Positions 59,728 through 64,000 of a DNA stretch of 64,000 nt are shown here, piece after piece. Both the position numbers and the translations under genes were made by a program. The notes beneath the pieces are model-generated. The model made no database searches. It worked only from the letters and a program-made list of their open reading frames with translations, and had not been told where the DNA came from. Source of the DNA: Nectonema munidae (taxonomy: Eukaryota; Nematomorpha; Nectonematoida; Nectonematidae). Position 1 is the stretch's first letter. Every line of letters starts with the position of its first letter. The stretch covers positions 920,501 to 984,500 of the forward strand of contig JAUIRK010000971.1 of the NCBI GenBank assembly GCA_030549495.1, written 5' to 3'.

Positions 59728-61330
59728 CAGTTAAACCTGAAAGATGCGACCGAGCCAAAAAACCATGTCTGAAAACCGTATCTAAAAGGTAGTTGCTATA
59801 CAAAGGTGAAAAATAAAAATGTTTACATTTATTACTAGTTATTATTAACAAAAAAATTTCTAATATCAAGTTGTTTAAGTTGAGAAAGCTCATGTTCTTC
59901 AACAATTCCAGTTGCTTTTTGGGAAATTTTTAAAAGATCTTCAGATCCAATTTGAATAGAAAATTTTTTGAGGATATTAAGGCTTTCAAATACTTGGTTC
60001 CTCTTTATTTGCTCTTCTTTATGTGTAGTTTCTTCTTCATCATAAGAAGCCCTTTCAAAAATTTGTTCAGAATTTTCCTCTTCAAAAATTGTTGAAGTAC
60101 CCTCATCACAGTTTATATAATCCACCCACGACACTTGTTCCAAGAGAACAAAGCATTCTTTTGGTGGCATTACAGATATTTGGGAAGAAGATATCGCATG
60201 CAAAAACTTAAATCCACAAGACTTGAAACAATTTTTTATTGTCGAAGCTTCAACTTTGCTCCAAGCGTAAGAAATCCATTGGCACGCATCAAAGAGATCC
60301 ACTTTGTTAGCTACATCTGTTGCAGTTTCCATTCCTTCAAATCGTAAAAAAAGGTGTTTTAAAAACTTTACTCTATAATGAGATTTGAAACTCTTAATGA
60401 TACCAGAGTCAAGAGGTTGAAGAACTGAAGTTGTATTAGCGGGTAAAAACTTTATTTTTACATTTGACAATTTTAGATCTAAATGTGAAGACACATTATC
60501 AACAAATAGAAGAACTTTTCTTTTTTCTAGTATCACTTTGTTGTTGAATGACTTGAGCCAAGTGGAAAAAATTGTTGATGTCATCCATGACTTTTTGTTG
60601 TGGTAATATTTTACTGGAAGTAACTTAGCAGACTTGTTTTTAAAGCATCTTGGGTTTTGATACTTTCCAATGATGAGAGGTTCAAGTTTTTCTCCAGTAG
60701 CACTGCAAGCTAACAATACAGTTACTCTAAGTTTCGACATTCGGCCACTTTTGCAACTGTCACTTTTTAATACTAACGATCGAGAAGGCAAAATCTTATA
60801 AAAGAGAGCTGTCTCGTCAGCGTTGAAAATATCTTTTAATTCATAACCTTCACAAAGAGATTCAAGTTCTTCTTTCCATCGATCAACGACAAGTGGGTCA
60901 ACAGATGAAGATTCGCCATGCAAGTATGAACAATGAATGTTATGCCTTTTTTGAAAACTTTGTAGCCAACCGTTGGATGCTTTAAAATCAGTTATATTCA
61001 TTTCCTCTGCAATTTGTCTTGCTTTCTCTTGAATGTAAACTCCAGTAATAGGAATTTTTTTGCTTCGAGAGTCACAAAACCATTCAAAAATTTTCTTATT
61101 GACAATGCTGAGCAGTTTTTCTTAAATTCACCAGTTTCATTGTTTCACTTGAACCACATTGCCATAAAGAAAGAATTTTATCTTTATTTTTAATTACATT
61201 TTGTACCTGTGTTTTTCCAACTCCATAAAATGATGCAATAGAACAGCAGTTTTCTTTGTTTTTATATTTCTCTAAAACCTCAACCTTTTGCTTAAGATTT
61301 AAATGAACGCGCGATTTGCTTTTCATATTC
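59728..61330 (-). mobile_element. Tigger (pogo) DNA transposon
   Basis: The left terminus CAGTTAAACCTGAAAGATGC follows TA at 59726-59727. It encloses one transposase gene. I could not find the matching right terminus beyond 61.33 kb, so that end may be lost or diverged. Confidence 0.75.
59835..61326 (-). pseudogene. Tigger transposase, one frameshift
   Basis: The N-terminus (61096-61326) is a psq/CENP-B-type helix-turn-helix: LNLKQKVEVLEKYKN, IASFYGVGKTQVQN. The main frame 59835-61001 contains the CENP-B second DNA-binding part (SNGWLQSFQKRHNI) and the DDE_1 catalytic domain: FNADETALFYK, LLFVDNVSSHLD and LPANTTSVLQPLDSGIIKSFK (D, D, D of pogo type), then an acidic C-terminus. The two parts differ by a single one-base shift near 61105 (after NLRK); residues LLSIVNKKIFEWFC bridge them. 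Cuts and pastes DNA at TA sites. It is the best-preserved DNA transposase in the window, with no other break seen. Confidence 0.88.
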
Positions 61331-61990
61331 TAAAAAATAATTTTTTTAGCTTTCATTTAAATACAAAAACTAAGGTATATTACTTTTAACCTTCAAAACA
61401 GGTTGTGTAACAAAACAAAAATTTGAGAAAAGTTCAACTATAAAAAATCAACTAAGGAAAAGAATAACATATCAAATATACAGCACTTAAAAAATGATTA
61501 ATTTAAAAGTTATACAACATATAAACAAATTTTTACATAATTTATCATATTCTTTATAGAAAAAGTCTTCTTAATTTGTCTCGATATATTTTTTTTCTCG
61601 TAGATTTGTTGATATTTAATGTACAAATATGAGTGAAAAGAATACTGAATTTTAGATTTACCAAAAAACAGCATAGATTTTCAAACATAAATACAATAAA
61701 TAGAATTATGCTGAGATACTTTTTTTTTATTTAGTGATCATTTTTCTCTATCAATTGGATCGCTTAAGAAACTAGATTATTTTACAAGAGATGTTTTCTA
61801 TACTTATTAAAGATTTTTCGGTTTCAATTCAAAGCACCCGAAAATCAAAATTTTTGTAACCAAAACAACTGAAACATTTGAGTAACGTTTGGAGAAGACT
61901 TCTCACAAGTTTCTGGTGAGAACAATTCATTTCACAAATTCTTTTTTTTTTGTCTTTTCAACCATTTTATTGTTTATTTAAGAAGAATTA
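61331..61990. other. No recognised feature
   Basis: AT-rich DNA between the Tigger transposase and the retroelement fossil. No frame or repeat edge supported. Confidence 0.4.
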
Positions 61991-61999
61991 CAGAAATTT

Positions 62000-62700
62000 A
62001 TCATAATATTCACAAATATCAAAAACACACATAAAATATAGATTTTCATGGGAGGGTGGGTGAGAGTTGACTGATTGTGTGAGAGTAAAAGAATGAATTT
62101 TTCTGTCATGAGAGGTGCTTATATAGTGCTTGCCATGGTATGTTTTCTTCTCGTGACGGGGCATCTGCGAGATTTCTTTTCGTGTTGACATAGGCGATTT
62201 GTCTAGCTGTATTTTTCGGTGCTGAGTTGACAATGATGTTGAACCATATGTTAGAACTTCCTGACTCTTCCCATACTTGGATAGCGGTAGTGCTGTCGGA
62301 AAAGATCTTGGAGTTGTTGTCGGTGAATCTGAGCCCAATGCCGATAGCCATTGTCTCCATAATTTCGATTCGGCGCTTATTTCTAAATTTTAAGCTGATG
62401 TTAATGTGTTTACTCGAAATTCCTATGGTATCTTCGGTGGCGTCCACAAACACTTTTTTGGTAGGTGTAACTTTCTGTGAGAAGGGAATTGAGTTTTTTA
62501 GGTACCGTCTGAGCGTGCTCCAAGATTTTCTCCAGAAGAAGATGTGAACTGGAAGGCATGTGTATGCTCATGAGAGTAATTTGAATCTATTAGGAATAGT
62601 ACCCAGTTAATAGTTTTGGAATGCCGTGGCAGAGAGAGTTTGTTTTGAGATGTTCTTGTTATGCATTAGTGTTAGGTTTGCCTCTTGAATAACAAAATAA
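62000..62700 (-). pseudogene. Retroelement RNase H fossil
   Basis: A minus-strand stretch resembles the RNase H part of a retroelement polyprotein (FVDATEDTIGIS, IFSDSTTAIQVWEESG, RQIAYVNTKRNLADAPSR). The family could be LTR-type or DIRS-like; I cannot decide. It is a broken fragment, with no terminal repeats seen in the window and no other domains of the element. Confidence 0.55.
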
Positions 62701-64000
62701 AAACATTATCATACTAGCTAATAAGTTCGAAAAGTTGTTTACTAATTAATTTTTTACACTATACTAGTGTTTATTTGCATTTACTAAATAAGTATTTATG
62801 GTTAAATATACCTATTTTAGCCAATGAATTCATTTCTGGTTAAATGACAAACTTAAAGCACATAAAAAGAACATATTATTGTGATTTGGCAGATGTAATT
62901 TCGAAGAGTTTACCAATCAAGAGAATATGAACTAAATAGGGCGTAGTAAAATATCTAATGCCATATTTTAGAGTTCTTGATTGATTAATTTAATTTAAAA
63001 AGTATACTACATATGTCCACGCTTAAAATATGGGAAATGCAGCAATTTTTTTCAAAATTTTTATATAATCCTATAGGTGTAACAGCTTGTAAAACAAAAC
63101 AAAAAAGAAGAGTCAAATCAACATTTTTGACCTAAAAATTGAACAATATGAAAAAAATACAAAAAATCGGCGGTTCAAAATATGAGTGTAATAATGCAAG
63201 CTAACAATCGAAGATTTTTAATACAAAAAAAACAAACTTTCGATAAAATTCTTTAGATCATTGATCAAGTATAAGATCCCAAATATAAACATTCGAAGTA
63301 AAAATAACTTTACAAGTCAAGCAAAAATGGAGCCTAGAATAAAATTTGAAGAACAAACGATACATCTCTCCGAATTTTTTATGTATACTATTATTATAAA
63401 ATTAATAAATAAAACATTATAAGAAAATAGTATAACTATTATAATACATTTAATTAAATCAAACAAAACATATCTCATTGCCAACAAGAAAAAACCAAGC
63501 CTAACTAGTACATTACCTCATTTTTAGTTGATCTTTTTATAAAATAAATAGACAAAATATAAGACCATATATCAACGTAAAATGAAGAACAAACGACTTT
63601 TTTTTAATTTTGAATTGTTTTTTGCAAAAAATTATTAAAGTTTATTTGAGTTTGGGTGAAAAGTCAAACCCCTTAATTGGTCTTCAAAAAACACTAACAA
63701 CTGCTTTAATTGCTAAAACTAAACACCAAGAATTTTAAACACAAAGTTTGATAATTCCTTCTTCTATAGTTGTGGAAAATTTTTCCTACTAAGGATTATT
63801 TAATTTCCAAATAAGATGAGTAAGGCAGCGTTAAACGAACAGTTTCTATCTAGAGGCGTTTGGCTTTAAGACAGCTTTATAGAATTTAAAAGATATTTCA
63901 TTTCTTGGTTGGTGTCTACATTTTTTAATCATCTCATACAGAGCAAATAGTATCTATCATTTATCAAAAAAATTACTTTTATTAAATTTAGTTACACCAT
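62701..64000. other. No recognised feature
   Basis: AT-rich DNA to the window end with no exon, SINE or element edge that I can support. Confidence 0.4.

Noticed and set aside
62227-62547. 106-codon + frame
   Set aside because: It is antisense to the retroelement RNase H fossil.

Overview
The window is a very AT-rich stretch of an animal genome, not a microbial one. Coding sequence is split into short exons with consensus GT..AG splice sites, introns reach about 9 kb, and the intergenic and intronic space is packed with LINEs, tRNA-derived SINEs, hAT, pogo/Tigger and piggyBac-like DNA elements and a large satellite. The mixture suggests an invertebrate, plausibly an arthropod such as a copepod, but the sequence alone does not fix the species.

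The one host gene I recognise runs on the + strand from 5633 to 57897. Eighteen exons, found by reading splice sites and phases by eye, join without a frame conflict into a protein of about 761 residues. It has three C2 domains followed by two membrane segments, the layout of MCTP (multiple C2 and transmembrane domain protein), a Ca2+-responsive endoplasmic reticulum and vesicle membrane protein. The middle C2 domain has lost its usual first calcium loop. An acidic 11-codon exon at 48691 may give a shorter form lacking the last membrane segment, and a 46-bp tandem duplication has copied the splice donor of exon 17.

Layout: 0-5.6 kb is upstream sequence with a SINE, a cluster of piggyBac-like MITEs and a nested MITE. 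Introns 1-4 (5.9-23.9 kb) hold a broken CR1-like LINE, two copies of an unnamed transposase-like family (10-11.7 kb antisense; 15-17.3 kb sense, split by a hAT MITE), a Tigger-like MITE carrying a SINE, a decayed Tigger and a hAT MITE. Intron 5 (24.1-33.2 kb) holds a decayed ZBED-type hAT transposase, a hairpin repeat and a 4.8-kb satellite of 28-bp units interrupted by inverted half-units. Introns 6-16 (33.3-50.4 kb) carry a hAT MITE with LINE sequence inside, another CR1-like LINE end, small MITEs and SINEs. Intron 17 holds a whole-length but broken Jockey-like LINE in antisense (51.8-56.1 kb) and a SINE next to a 20-bp copy of exon 18. Downstream (57.9-64 kb) are a SINE, a nearly intact Tigger transposase and a retroelement RNase H fossil.

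No bacterial-type operon, CRISPR array or phage-like cassette is present. The most unusual items are the satellite with its inverted half-units, the unnamed transposase-like family, and the duplicated splice donor. All exon boundaries and element limits were read by eye without alignment tools.
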